A stretch of 64,000 nucleotides of DNA from NCBI RefSeq assembly GCF_004359215.1, contig NC_090612.1, positions 3,562,857-3,626,856 of the forward strand, given 5' to 3'. Below the pieces are notes generated by a model that ran no database searches, had not been told where the DNA came from, and worked only from the letters and a program-made list of their open reading frames with translations. Shown here one piece after another: positions 30,300 to 42,832 of the stretch (position 1 is the stretch's first letter; each line of letters opens with the position of its first letter). The stretch comes from Bremia lactucae. Taxonomy: Eukaryota > Oomycota > Peronosporomycetes > Peronosporales > Peronosporaceae. The position numbers and the translations under genes are program-made.

Positions 30300-30789
30300 T
30301 TTCTTCATCTTCTATTTGGTGGTATTAGTGACGTCGAAACAAGTGACTTGAATTGCCACTTCAGACGTAACGCGTAGCAGCAACCCCAATTTCACCACAT
30401 TGCATGTGGCGCCAGAATCGAGCATTATATTAACAGCGCGATCGTCAAGATGACCTTTTTGACAATCAAATCTGTTCCCGTGAAGGAAGCAAAGTCAGCT
30501 TCACTTACTGTGGTGATAGCTTCATTTCACACAGTCGCGATAATTTCTGCTTCGACTGGCTGCTCACTCTCGAAATAGTTGACATTTGCACGATCGCGGC
30601 GATATCCGTTGCCGCGACATTTTTGCTGGTTCCTAGACTTAAACACTGCTGAATCGTGTGCCCCAGTTTTTTGCAGTATGCACACTTTGATGTATTTGGA
30701 CGTCGGTTATAAACGCGAGAAGACATATGAAATGGCCGAGCGTTGTCGACTTTCATCGGCTCTGGATCATTGTTTAGTTCTCTGGTCAC
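30300..30789 (-). pseudogene. Ty3/gypsy gag zinc knuckle and protease fragment
   Basis: The minus strand encodes EPMKVDNARP, then CAYCKKLGHTIQQC (CCHC zinc knuckle of gag), and after a stop NIMLDSGATCNVV, the active-site motif of the aspartic protease. The RT that should follow further left is absent. It abuts an RT fragment at 30808 in the wrong order, so the locus is rearranged. Confidence 0.7.
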
Positions 30790-30807
30790 ATATTTGGTGG
30801 ACCAAGA

Positions 30808-31390
30808 CTATAGCCATTCACAAAGCATCCCACTGGGGATGCTCACTGCTGTGTACGGGATGTCCCGCTCACGCATAAGGATTTGATAGAACCCATCCAT
30901 CAGATCCATAGAAGAAAAGATAGTACTCTTAGACATACCGTCTATGATTACGTCTTTTCTCGGTATCGGCGTTTGAGCCGGTATCGTTGCAGCATTCAGT
31001 TTATTGAATGCGTGCACTATCCGCCACCCTCCTGTGGCCTTTCGCACACAGAAGGTCGGAGAGCTATGTGGGGAAGTTGATTCCCTCACATGGCCCGCTT
31101 TTACCCGATCGGCAAAGAATTTGTCGATCGCAAGTACTTGTTCACGAGGCAGTGGCCACTGCTTCATGACACAGTACTTCGAGCCCGGTTTGAGCTCGAT
31201 CTCATGTCGAGTGCCTTTATCCTTAGGTAACTCGCATGGAACTGCTTCAGGGAATACATCCCTGAATTCTATTAAATCCTCGTAGAGAGGATTTCCCTTG
31301 AGTGACTCCCAAGATTGAGTACTGTATCTTTCAATCCGAGTCTTCACATCGAGGACACTTTCGTCCATCGCTGAGCTGCTGAGAGCCCAT
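30808..31390 (-). pseudogene. Ty3/gypsy reverse transcriptase fragment
   Basis: Minus-strand frame with EFRDVFPEAVPCELP, RHEIELKPGSKYC, KQWPLPREQ, GHVRESTSPHSSP, TGGWRIVHAFNKLN, TIPAQTPIPRKD, SSMDLMDGFYQILM and YTAVSIPSG: the N-terminal half of an RT in good condition. It stops before the YxDD box, where it joins gag sequence of the same strand. Confidence 0.85.
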
Positions 31391-33600
31391 TTGTGGTATA
31401 TACCGATCACGCGTCATTACGCACTGCGACTAAGTCGCCCCATCTCTCACAGAGAATGGCCCGATGGCTATCCTTTTTTGCGGAATACAACTTCGAGGTA
31501 GTATAAACCCGGCAAGCAAAATGCTTTGGCCGATGCGTTATCACGCAGGCCGAATTATGAGCTTTCTCATTCAACGCTTATCTCGTCACATATTCCTGAA
31601 TTATTCCGTTCGGCTTACGCCAAGGATGAACAGTGTGCAGCTTTGCTACGAGCCTTAAAGAACTCGGATTCGGGTATTCAATTAACGGCACGTTTGCGTG
31701 CATGCTTACATCGATTTTCTATCGATAACAACCTGTTGCGTTATTGCACTGACATCGCGGACCCTCCGCGCGTCGTTGTGGTTTTGAAGTACCGAATCCA
31801 CTATGAGGCACACAATACTGTCCTTGGTGGCCATCTCGGTAGAGAAAAGACGTACGGCTCTATCAACCAGAGTTAATGGGTGGCCCAAACTTTATAAATG
31901 GGTCAGCCCATCTGTTCGCACATGCGAAACTTGCCAACGGGTCAAACCCTCGGCGCATGCTGCTGCGCCACTGGCAAGTCTTCCCGTCCCCATAGGTTGG
32001 TGGGAGTCCATTAGAATAGATTTTGTTTTCAGGCTACCGAAAGATTCAGCCGGTAACTCCGGCAGAGTGGTTTTTGTTGACCGTTTGAGCAAAATGGCTC
32101 ACTTAGCGGCCGTGCCGGATTCCATTGATGGAGAGCGTACAGCTAAGCTGTTTATCGATCGCGTGTTTCGACAACATGGTTTGCCAGTGGCAATTGTCTC
32201 TGTTCGAGATCCCCGTTTCACGGGTACATTCTGGAAAGCGATTTTCCGAGTGCTTGGCACCAGATTAGATAAGTCCACCGCGGGCCATCCGCAGACCGAT
32301 GGTCAAACTGAACGTGTAAATCGCGTCATTGAAGACGCAGTGTGTGTGCTCAGACACCAAAGCGCTGGAGCTCAATTCTTTCAGTAGTGGAATTTGCAGG
32401 AAATAACGCTGTTCATGCCTCGACAGGTTATACTCCGTTCTATCTCAACGGTCTTACCCACCCGCGCGTTCCATTAACGATACCACTGCGTGGTTCAGGG
32501 CTTGGTGGGAGAGAATTGGCCGATAGGCTTGCTGATATCAGCCCCGTTACCGTTCGGAAACAAGTAAGCGAGTTTCTCGCGACGAGATTTAGTGTCTTAA
32601 GACATGTAAGGGACACGATGGCTGATAGCCAAGACAAACAAAAAGAACAAGCAGATGCCAAAGGCAGAAGCTGTTTAAATTCTTTTTTTTTGGTCGAAGA
32701 CCGAGTTTTACTAAACGCTAAAAACCTACTTACCAACTTGGTTTCCGCGGTCTTCGAGACCAAATTGCGCCCGCGCTTTGTTGGACCATTTACGGTCGTG
32801 GCCAAGAAGGGCCTAGCTTATACGCTAACCTTTTCAGCAAGCTGCGTACACGCCCAGTGTTTTACGTTGGCTTGCTTGAGCCATATGGGGACCCTATCCA
32901 CGTGGACTTGAAGATGCTTGCGCAGAGACAGGCGGTCGTGCCGCAGATTGCTGGATCCTCACTAGGATGTCCAGCTGGCCCTCTAAACGAGGTTGCTGGC
33001 GTTTTATCATCAAAAGACGCTTTGAACCGCCTCAAAAGAGCCCTCAATCCGAGAAGGCTTTCACAGAGAAGTTGCACCTCGTGCTTTAGAGGGAAACAAA
33101 CGATATTTTACCGATAAAGTAAATGTACCACATCAGCAATTCTCCAACCAATGTGTGCTACATTACACCCTCTCCCATCACACAGTTGACACCGAGTGAC
33201 AACATTCGCTTCGTTACCTCTTTGAGGTTGAAACATAAACAGCTAACCGTTTGGTTGCGTTTCGCATTCCTTTGTCCCATGATAGTTAAGCGTGAGTCAC
33301 AGACCCTCAGCACCTTCCTCGACGTTGATGAAATATTGGACTATGAAAGTCACACTCCATCCGAGGATGAGGAAAAAGAGCGTCGCTCTTACACACCTTC
33401 TCCTTCAATTGAGCGTCGGCGGGCCTCGAATCCGTTCCCGGAACGTTGTGCCGCCAATGTCTTAATTGCATTGAGCAGGACACAGAACCCTAAGTCCAAC
33501 ATTATCACAAATTCGCTCGATGAAGAGCAAGAGCAGTCAATGGTCATCGAGGAACAAGCTCGTCGTCAAGCTGTAGAGATAGAAAAATTGTTCTTTTAGC
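31389..33600 (+). pseudogene. Ty3/gypsy RNase H-integrase region, opposite strand
   Basis: Starts in the RNase H (PFVVYTDHASLRTATKSP, then ADALSRRPNYELSHS after a frameshift). It continues with the integrase zinc site (H..H and CETCQRVKP), the catalytic core (IRIDFVFRLP, GHPQTDGQTERVNRV) and a C-terminal part (STGYTPFYLNG, RPRFVGPFTVV). Several frameshifts and one stop break it. An acidic, proline-rich tail (DYESHTPSEDEEKERR) follows. It is oriented opposite to the RT fragment at 30808-31390, with the junction near 31388. Confidence 0.85.
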
Positions 33601-34339
33601 ATCAGTTTAGTCACCTCAGCGAACGAAGACGCCTTCGCTGCCGCTTCTCGACTAGAAAACCTGCTTCCACGGCGAGGACGCAGGTGGAGCTCGCTGCTCG
33701 CGATGCTCTTCATGAGCGATACCTCAAAGGTAATGACGCGAGGTCAGTATCTCTCATAGAAGTCACCGAAGCCCGTGTGGCTTCGGTGACTTCCATGAAA
33801 GATACTCCGATCGTTTTATTTAAAAAAGAAAAACAAGGAGTGAAAATGAAGTCCTGTTTGAGAACTGGCTTCACCGCCTTCGCAATATTTGGAATATTTG
33901 GAATATCAGAGAGTGATGTTCGTTTGGAACGGAAGCTTCGCTTCGACTTTGCTAAGCTTAAGGCCAAAGGCCAGTTACGTTCGGCATTTTATGCCACAAA
34001 ACGAAGAAAAGCCTAGCCGATATTTCAGTGCTTCGGCTGACCGTACAACCAAGGATCGAAGTTGCACTGAGGCTTTAATCCACCTAATCCCACATTTAGT
34101 GGTGGGAAGCGTCGTTTGACGCGAATTGACCCTGAGCTTGGCGCTCAAAAACGTCAATAGCGTACGGGCAATCTTGCCGAAGAGGTACCTTGAACTCCCA
34201 AGAGTTTAAAGAAGAGGGTTACCCTAGCCACTTCACCAGATACTGGTATTGACCCTCACGACGACGTCGCTTTAAAAGTTTCTCCACATGAAACTGAAGG
34301 TTCCCTTGCGCGTCAAGCAGCGCGGGAGGGGACTAAAAC
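33601..34339 (+). other. 3' part of gypsy element, short hairpin
   Basis: A 110-codon open frame (33684-34016) without recognised motifs may be the end of the gypsy ORF. A 15-base inverted repeat with a 5-base loop (33759-33773 and 33779-33793, GAAGTCACCGAAGCC) lies within it. The purine run GGGAGGGGA near 34325 could be a polypurine tract. Confidence 0.4.
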
Positions 34340-34860
34340 TTCGGCGGAAGCATTTGATGTATTTAAAATATAAATTACTAAAATCCCATTAACTATGGGT
34401 AACACATGTGGTCGCCGACAGATATAAATCTGGCAGCCGAAATCAATTTTAAATAGCTAGGGCAAGGTTTTAGGTTTAAATAATAAAATAAAGTGCAGTT
34501 TTTCTTTTGATCTTAGTGCGTCTAGTGCCTTTCTAAGGCTTAAGCATTTATCTGCCAGAGACAGAAGCCTTTCTAAGTACACACTCTCGGGTACTAGTTG
34601 CCACTTGATTTTACGAACTTCTCAATCCCTTGACCTAGGATTCACTAAGCTTTAAAAGCTTGCACGACTCCTTAAGTTGTCAAACCCATTAGTTCTATAG
34701 ACTAAGAGCTTCTTTGAGCCTATAAGTCTTGCTCTTACTTAAGGAGCGAGGTAGCTCCGCTACGTAATTCCTAGCAAAAGGTGCCCTGTTTCGGAAAACA
34801 TATGCATGAGCTCATAATTAGTAAGAAATAAAGAGCTTACGACCTATCAACGCAGACAAA
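34340..34860 (+). repeat. LTR-like sequence, family L3
   Basis: Shares blocks with 29052-29340 (CTAGTTGCCACTTG.TTTTACGA, GAGGTAGCTCCGCTAC) and with 36950-37080 (CCTTTCTAAGGCTT.GCA, then a CACTA...TCTACGAA block). It follows the plus-strand gypsy integrase and could be its 3' LTR. Exact ends were not found. Confidence 0.45.
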
Positions 34861-34869
34861 CATTTAGGA

Positions 34870-35400
34870 GTAAAAGAGTATAGGCGGGGTACGTCTTAAT
34901 GCGGCCACGCTCTACTTAAGCACACACTCTAGCGCAGCGAGGAAGCGGTTATACCGTCTTCTCTTGCGTGCAGTGAGGTAGTTGTGGTGGGCGCCTTAGC
35001 GACCTCACCCAATGCACTAAGTACTCTAGTAAAGTGTCGTCACGGGAGCGGTAATTCGGCTCCTCGTGCGCACTTACCCAGCAGGGAGTAGTTTTCAGAC
35101 TGATTTATATTTAATCGTATTGAATTTATATGCCTTTTTTTGCCAATCAAAAATGTCATCTGTAGATAACACTAATATGTTTGCGAGCGTATCTTTCTCG
35201 ATACCTCGCCTAACGGATTTCGCTAGCCGTCATCCCTCCTGATGTGAATGCACCCATGTGCATCACATACATAAGGGTGGGTTACAATGTGAACCACACC
35301 GAAGTGGTGGCTCTTATTACTTCACTTAAGTAATTGACCATCCCCTTGTATACACAAAAGATACTTAACGGGACTGTGTCACATTGGGACAACTTTAGCC
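34870..35400 (-). repeat. Gypsy LTR family L2, inverted copy
   Basis: The reverse complement matches the plus-strand copies at 37401 and 49196 over most of their length: GGCTAAAGTTG, TAATTGACCATC inverted, AAAGATACGCTCGCAA, ATAAATCAGTCTGAAAACTA, GTGAGGTCGCTAAGGCGCC and GTAGAGCGTGGCCGCATTA. The TGTAACGGG start is lost. Confidence 0.75.
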
Positions 35401-36036
35401 TCCTTGGCAGAAGATCCATCGGAGAACTAGCGCTTTCCGCGATTGTAAAAGGATTGGAGGTTCTCAATCCCTTGATGCATCTCGCAAGAGATGAGCGTCA
35501 TCCAATAGAAATCTTTGAGGGAATATGCTTCCTCATGGGCATGACCAGCACCCTTAAAATAGCATGGGCAAGAGTCCCCCCACGAGAAACAAGGAATCCT
35601 TGCCTCTCTACACAAACGGTGGAAATTATAGCGTGCACCGACTATGGTTGTTTCTCGAACTGTTCGCGGAAAGAATTTTTGCTTGTCAAGCCAGACCTCG
35701 CTGCCTACGCTTTGTACATTCTGTACAAAGGCTGCTCATGCTTGGAACGAAGGTTTAACATTTTTTCTCGCTTAAACGAGTACCACCGATGCCGGAAAGG
35801 CATCGATGAAGAATTCAATTTCATCCTCACCAGGGCTGCCACATATGTTACCCATAATAAATGGGAATTTAGAGATTAACTATATATACATATTCAAATT
35901 GAACAAAAGAGTATTTCACCCTATAACGTTAGGGCACCAAAACGACGGTTCACCAACCGAAATATGCCGGATCGTCGTTTGTGAAGCCTGGATGAGTCGA
36001 AAAGCGGAATATGATATCGATCGTTGGCATACCAGA
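35401..36036. other. Gypsy-related sequence without gene
   Basis: A plus-strand open frame covers part of it but shows no motif. GTTACCCATAATAAATGG near 35847 also occurs near 3264, so this is repeat-derived. Confidence 0.35.
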
Positions 36037-36666
36037 CTAACGAATCAGGTTATCTTTAAAGGGCAACCGAGGCCTCTTTTCAGATGCGAACCGCAACGTA
36101 GCGGCCCCTCTCCTGTTGACTATTGTTAAGTTTAACGTTGGCTTGGCCCTGGGAGCGATCCTTAGATTCATTCCCTTTTGGTGATGCAAACTAGCATCAG
36201 CACTCTTACCTTCGCGAACACGTAGTTCCTGGTGACGCATACTAGCGTCACCAGAGTAGTCATTGCCCACGGAGTCATCTGATGATGCCTTCCTACCAAA
36301 GAGGTCCGACGAGTCGAACAACCTCGTTATCACCTCGTTGGTTGTCACGTTAGAACCCAAAGGTTTAACGGACTCGGCCCCGGGTGGTCCGGCGGCTTTA
36401 AAAGTAGATACTGAGTCGGGCGATGCAGGTGACCTGGTCCAGTCACCTACATTTGATGTAGCAGGTGACTTGTCACCATCACCTGCAATGTCATCAACAG
36501 ACGACATGTTCCAGTCACCTAATATGGGAGTAGGAGGTGACGTATTCCCTGCAACAGACGCATTAGCGTCTGCAGAAACATTTGCATTACCAACAGCTGC
36601 ACTGATTCATGCAGCTGCCAGCATTGCGGCCTCAAGGCCTACGCGCACCGACTTATTCTTCGCCAT
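36037..36666 (-). pseudogene. Ty3/gypsy gag N-terminal region
   Basis: Minus-strand start MAKNKSVRVGLEAAMLAAA at 36666, then an in-frame stop, then an acidic, Ser/Pro-rich sequence with repeated DxxxSPxxS blocks (GDGDKSPATS, TRSPASPDS). Its position just inside an LTR end at 36811 fits the start of gag. No zinc knuckle is attached. Confidence 0.5.
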
Positions 36667-36810
36667 CTTGATTTTTATCAAATTCAGATAATAAGAAAAT
36701 TAAAATCAGTATTTTGATGAAAACAAAACTGCAAAATAAAGGTAAAGACATAATAATCTTTCTTATCCACCCTGATCAGTCACTAGTGCGTGTTGGTAAA
36801 GGGGTGGGGG

Positions 36811-37400
36811 TGTAACGGGGTGTCCTTTATATAAGAACCAGATAAAATCTTCTGGTGATGCGAATATTGTAACTTGAGTCTTTATTAGACATACTTGACA
36901 AATAAGGTATCACACTTATAAAATATTAAACAAAATTTAGTTCCCTTTCAATCCAAAGTGTTACGTACCTTTCTAAGGCTTGCGCAGTAATAGCTACCAG
37001 TTAAAAGCCCAATAGCCTTATAGCCTTATAAAGGAAAATACTCTTAGGCACTATCCGCCGCGTGATTCTACGAATCGCTAGTCCCTTGAACCAGGTCTCA
37101 ATAGCTGTGTGAGCTTTAACAACTCTCTTGCCATTTCTTTAGTTCCGAAGCTAGCATCATCCAAGATACGAGGTAAAAGAAACAATACGCTTGCAATACA
37201 TTTCTGTGCATATCTACAGAAATGACACTTCTTAAAACGAATACGATAAAACATAAATCTGACTGAAAACTACTTCCTAGTTGCCAAGTGCGCACGTGGA
37301 GCCGCATTACCGCTCCCGTGACGTCACTGAAAACCGAGGTTTCTTGTTCGTTGAGTGATATCGCTTAGACGACCACCAACTACCTCACTGTGCCTGAAGG
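36811..37400 (-). repeat. Gypsy LTR (minus orientation), 3' end at 36811
   Basis: On the minus strand it ends CCCCGTTACA at 36811, immediately before the gag-like region, as expected for a 5' LTR. Internal blocks resemble family L3 (CCTTTCTAAGGCTT on the plus strand). Its far end meets the L2 LTR at 37401 and was not defined. Confidence 0.5.
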
Positions 37401-37965
37401 TGTAACGGGCTAAAGTTGCCTTTAAAATTTTACACATTTCCCGTTAAGTAGACTAGGTGTACTTAATGGGATGGTCAATTACTCAAATAAAGTAATTAGA
37501 CTCATTACTCGGGTGTGGTTCACATTTGTGACCAACGCTTGTGTATGTGATGCGCATAGGTGCTTCCACATTAGGAGGGTTGACGCCTAGCGTCATCCGT
37601 TACGCGAGTCATCTAGAAAGATACGCTCGCAATACTTATTAGTGTTATCTACAGATGTGACATTTTAATTGGTAACAATAGATATTTGTATTTAATGCGA
37701 TTAAATATAAATCAGTCTGAAAACTACTTTCTACTTAGTAAGTGCGACAAGGAGCCGGATTACCGCTCCCGTGACGACACTTACTAGAGTACTAAGTGCG
37801 TTGGGTGAGGTCGCTAAGGCGCCGATCACAACTACAACTACCTCACTGCACGCAAGGTAAGATGGTCTAACCGCTTCTTCGCTGTGCTGGGGGAGCTAAG
37901 TAGAGCGTGGCCGCATTAAGACGTGCCCGCCTACAGAAGGTGTGTGTTTGAATAGTGCGTAGTAG
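37401..37965 (+). repeat. Gypsy LTR family L2, plus copy 1
   Basis: Starts TGTAACGGGCTAAAGTTGCC and shares its whole length with the copy at 49196, including GATACGCTCGCAATAC, ATATAAATCAGTCTGAAAAC and CGTGGCCGCATTA.GACGTG. Its end is cut by the copia-A insertion at 37973. Confidence 0.75.
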
Positions 37966-37972
37966 CTTTTAG

Positions 37973-38191
37973 TGTTGGCAATGCTTTGCTTCTTAAGGAA
38001 GAGGTGATAAGATTCTGAATTAACATGACTTATTTGTCTGCTAGAGCTGCTCTTCCTTCTAACTCTCTCTGCTCCAACCACTACAAATTTGGTTGGTTGC
38101 AAGCACTAACTACTTCATCTTACTATGCACACGGGAAATAACAACTGGCGCTAATCGCATCTTCAAACTCTGTCACCTTGAACTTCCAACA
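37973..38191 (-). repeat. Copia-A copy 2, 3' LTR
   Basis: 219 bases, TGTTGG...CCAACA. It differs from its own 5' LTR at several places (AATGCTTTGC, GAGGTGATAAGATTCTG, TTATTTGTCTGC), more than expected for a very young insertion. Confidence 0.93.
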
Positions 38192-38289
38192 CTCCTCCTC
38201 GAGTGCGCCTTTCGTTTGTTTCCTTACCTTCCTTCTCTTCCTTCAACGTCCTTGACTTCCCTTGAAAGTCCTCATACTTTTTAGTCCGT

Positions 38290-41200
38290 CTACTCGATGC
38301 GCATCAGATCACGAAGCCTTGTAAGTTTCGCCGCATCGTCGGCCTTCGTCATCAGGTCCGCAAGCATCACTTCAGACCTCAAATAGTGCGCAGCGATCAC
38401 ACCGCGGCGCGAGAAATCGCATAAAAACTTGAACCGTACGTCGATGTGTTTGGCCTTCATCGACGATGCTTCGCCGGAAATCTGACTTATAGCCGCTTGA
38501 TTGTCCACGTAGAGCTTCATTGGCAGTGCTGGTGACATGCCGATCTCGCTAAGCAGCTCTCGCAGCCCGAGCAGGTCACGCGCCATCTCTGAGGCAGCGA
38601 CAAATTCAGCTTCCATCGTCGAAAGGAAAATTCCACCTTGTTTTCGAGCTCCCCAACTCACCGCCATACCTTTCAGCCGCAGCACGCCACCTGTCATCGA
38701 CTTCCTTTCGCCCTTGTCTCCAGCAAAATCAGCGTCGCTACATGCTTCCAGCTCCAAACCCTGATATTGTTCTTGACCTGGCGACATCGTTATCTTCAAG
38801 CTTGCGGTACCCTTCAGGTACCGAGCAATCCTTTTAGCGAGCTTCCAGTCAATCACTCGCGGTGCATGAGTCTGTCTTGTAGCCTTGTGCACAGCGAACG
38901 CGATGTCCGGCCGTGTGCAACGCGCGATCCACAGCAAACTCCCGACAAGCGACTGAAAACTGCGGACCGTTGGGCCAGTGCCTGCACTTGTAGATCCAAG
39001 CAGCTCCACGTCGTCCGGTGGTACGTCGTAACAGTCGTTGCCAATAGGCGCGCGCGTCGGATTTGCTTCTGCCAGCCCATTGGTCCGACGTAAATCAGCG
39101 ATCGCCCCCTCTTGGTCCAGTGTATATTTGCCTGTATCATCCAAATTAACCCGCATACCCAAAAATTTACTTACGCGTCCCAGATCCTTGATCGATAGTG
39201 ACGACAGACTTTCGAAAAGTCGCTCGACTGCTTCCACACTTTTTCCCGTCGCCAAAAGGTCGTCCACATAAACGCCCACAACCACGAGATCTTCGTCTTC
39301 CTTTTTCCAATAGAAACACATACCGCTTTCACAGCGCATAAAACCTGCCTCGACGAGGCGCTTGTGCAGCAGCTGACTCCATAGTCGACCGGCCTGCTTA
39401 AGCCCATATAGGCTCTTCCGTAGTTCCAGTACTAAATCCTTTTCACTTTCCGCGTCTTGTTCACGCATGGTCTTTGCAGATATCGTCATTCTTTGTGGCA
39501 CATGTAGATATATCTGTAGATGCTCCTCCTTGTCCGCCTTGACATATGCATTGGGGATGTCGCCGTGCTTTGCAGGCACCCCCCATATGGCCGCAAGCGG
39601 TAATATGACCTTCACTGTTGATAGGTCCATCACGGCGGCGAACGTGAGACTGTAGTCGACTCCTAGGACCTGTTCATTGCCGCAAGCAACGAGGCGCGCC
39701 TTCAGTCGCTCGACCTTGCCTTGTGCGTCTGTCTTGGTCTTGAATACCCACTTGGTATGCAAGGCGTTTAAGCCAGGCGCGCGCTTGACTACTTGCCAGA
39801 CTTTATTATTCTTAAGTGCTTCGACTTCTTCTTCCATAGCCTTGACCCATCCATCGCGATTCGCACTTCGCATAGCTTCACTGTAATTGGTCGGATCTTT
39901 GTCAAAAATAGCATTTACGACTCCGCCGCTTGACTTCGACTCCTCCTGGAGTGCTACCGCCTGCGCGCGCTTCGATGCGCCGCGCGTTCCATAAGCGGAC
40001 CGCGTCCACTTCTTCGTGCTTTTCTTTCGTGTACCCACATTGGCAGCACTTGTGTTGCTTACTTTCGCTTGTCTTGGGGCGGGTGTCGTCACATCCTTTT
40101 AGTGCTCCACCGTCGCTTGCTGCAGCTGCGCGTTCTGTGCTTCAGACAGAGTGTCGATGTTCTTGACGTGCTGAGTCACGATCACCTTGTTCTCCTTGCG
40201 TAGATAAACCTTGTAGCCCTTGGTTTCTTCACTTATCCCCACTATCGTGGCAAGTTGTGCGCGCTGCTGTAGTGAATTTTTGCTTGGGTCGCGATACACG
40301 CAACACGTGGAGCCGAAAACAACGATCTTGCGCAGATCCGGCACCTTTCCCGTCAACACCTCAAGTGGAGACGCTCTCTTAGCGTTTGCGCGCGTAGGGC
40401 TGCGATTCAGTATATACGAGGCGTACTGAACCGCATCTCCCCAAAAGTGAAATGGTAGACCGCACGCAAACATCATGCTTCGTGCCAAATTAAGCACCGT
40501 CCTGTGCATCCGTTCCGCCTTGCCATTAGAAGCTTGGTTTCCAGCTTCCGACACTTGCCTTGTCACCCCGGTCCTTTTACAAAAGAGGTCTATGTTGGCG
40601 TATTCTCCACCACCGTCTGTCCTTAGCACGTGGATTCGGCAGTTGAAACGCTTTTCAAAAAAAACGAGGAAAGCCTCAAACTGTTTAGCCGCCACGTCCT
40701 TTGTTCTTGCGAGAAATATCCGGCAGTAATTCGACTTGTGGTCGACGAAGTTAACCAAATAACGGTTTCCGAGCCTATCCCGTGGCGTCATTGGACCTTT
40801 CATATCCGAACAGATGACTCCACCGACTCTGTCAATGGGCGCGTTGAAACCACCGTCCGTCTGGTTTTGGGAGTTTCGCGTCTGTTTACCCTCCATGCAC
40901 GAAACGCACGCCATGCGCTTGCTGCTCGTCAGCCTTATCCCTGAGGCTGGGTCTCGAGCCATGCGCTCAATGGTGTCGAATGCCAGATGCCCGAAACGCT
41001 GATGGAAATGTAAAAGCGTCCCTTCTTGCACATCGCTCGTAACATCTGCGCTCGCACTTGATTCGAGCACGGCCATGATAGTATCACTTGTGTCCTGTCG
41101 CCCCTTCTTCGCTGATATATTAACGTATAAAACGTTTCTTCCCATCTCAACGTCAAACGCGACAGCGCCGTCGCTGCACCGTTCAAGCGCACGCCCCTTC

Positions 41201-42828
41201 AAATCGTAGACAAGAGCAAAGCCTTTTCTTTCCAGCTTGCCATACAAAACGATGTTCTTTGACAATCTCCGCGCCAGGTAAACATCTGTAAGCACCACTG
41301 TGCTCTCCATACCACGAGCCACGATCTTAAGGCGCACGCTCCCAACTCTCGTCAGTTTCAACGTCTTTCCATCAGCCATCGCGATCTCTTCGCTGCATGT
41401 GGCAGAATCGAATAGCAACTTCTCGTCATTCACGAGATATCGACTGGCGCCGCTGTCGAGAATCCAGTCACTATCATCGTAGTCATCCGACTCGCACACC
41501 GCAAGTACCATCTCACGCTTGCTCTTTTTGCCACGCTTTAGTTTCTTCGCTCCTTCATTCTTGTTCTTTTCGCTCAGTGCGAGCACCATGCCTCCACCTA
41601 CCTTGTCCTCTTTCGGCCTTCCACTTCGTATTTTGCCCTTAAAGCGACAGTCAGCTTGCACGTGACCGACGTTGCCGCATGCATAGCAGGTGCGCGTGTC
41701 CTTACGCTTTGGTTCAACATGAGCAGCGACGACTTCACGTCCAATTGCTCCGCTTCCAAGCTCGATTGACTAGGCAAAATGAGCCAGCTCTTCTGCATGT
41801 CGAAGATAGTCGACACGCGTCGGGTCGTACTTGGCCCGCATTACGTTCATAAGCTCGGGCGACGCGTGGTGCACGATGTTATCTACGACGAGTGAGTCCG
41901 CACCACCACGTGCGTCGCTTACAGCAACCATGTATAGGTAGTGCTCTGCCCATGTGCGCTTAGAATCTTTCTTTTGCAGGAACAGTTTCATCGCCTGGCT
42001 AGCCGTAATAGACGTCTTGAATGTTGCAAGTAGCTGGCACATAACATAGTCCAGCGTCGGATGCTGGTACCACCACGTGTCTACCTGTTTGTGGTAGTAA
42101 CGCTCAGCCGTTCCAATGAGGTAGTGACCAAGCAGGTCAACCTTAACGTCCTCACTCCAGGTGAAACCGCACGAGGACTCAGCCAGGTTGACAGCGCGCA
42201 AAAACGTGCGCCCCCAGTCGAGGAACCCAGAGCCTAGTCCCTTATAGAGTTCAGTCCCGTCAAATTTCCGAATCGACAGCTTGCGCTGACTCGCATTCGG
42301 TGTCGTATAGAATGCTGCTGCATTAGGAGCTTGCCCCGATGGTGCTGGTCCATCTGCTGGACGCGGTACCGCGCCGGGAGTCGGAGCATGCGCCCGTGCC
42401 GGCGCGAAAGACGCAAACATGGACTCTTCAATCTCGGGCTCACGTGCGCGCGGTGGCCGTGCGACCGGTTTACGCTCAGGCGAGTCCGTAAGCGCGTCGA
42501 TGGTCATCGGTCTTGCCCGCGCGTTAGCACCAAACGCTGATGAAAACATCCCGCTCTCTACAGCACCCATCATTCTCTCTTGATCTTCACGATCGCGCTG
42601 GGAAGACTCCATCTTCTCCATGCGGTTGGTCAGAGCGACGAGGGTCGCGAGAATCTTGTCATCTGTTGTCGAGCTCCTTTCGCGAGCTGGCGAGTCTTCA
42701 ACGGTTGCGGCAGCACGTGCGGACGAGGCAACGCGCGCCGGCGAAGCACCGCGGGCCGGCAAGGCCCTTGCGTGACCTGCTGGTGTCGGTGTAGGCTTCG
42801 TGTCCGTTGTCGTAGCTGTTGGGCTCAT
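38290..42828 (-). pseudogene. Copia-A copy 2 gag-pol (two stops in one frame)
   Basis: A single frame of about 1,512 codons from ATG 42828, interrupted only by the TAG at 41770-41772 (same place as copy 1) and a TAA at 40099-40101 between integrase and RT. All domains are legible: CYACGNVGHVQADC, WILDSGAS, VICSDMKGP, LRTDGGGEY, the NQASNGKAERMHR region with the third catalytic residue, YVDDLLATG and LYVDNQAAIS. It is the better preserved of the two copies but still not able to encode a complete polyprotein without readthrough. Confidence 0.9.
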
Positions 42829-42832
42829 AACC
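42821..42832 (-). promoter_or_regulatory. Copia-A primer-binding site (copy 2)
   Basis: Same 12 bases as in copy 1, directly inside the 5' LTR, with the gag ATG at 42828-42826. It lies within the tract shared with copy 1, so it is not independent evidence. Confidence 0.7.

Noticed and set aside
35334..35879. 181-codon plus-strand frame
   Set aside because: Its first part lies in the inverted L2 LTR and the rest shows no motif, so a gene call is unsupported.
36263..36691. 142-codon plus-strand Ser/Asp-rich frame that could look like a secreted effector
   Set aside because: No signal peptide or RxLR/EER-type motif. The minus-strand reading has the gag-like start next to an LTR, which explains the region better.
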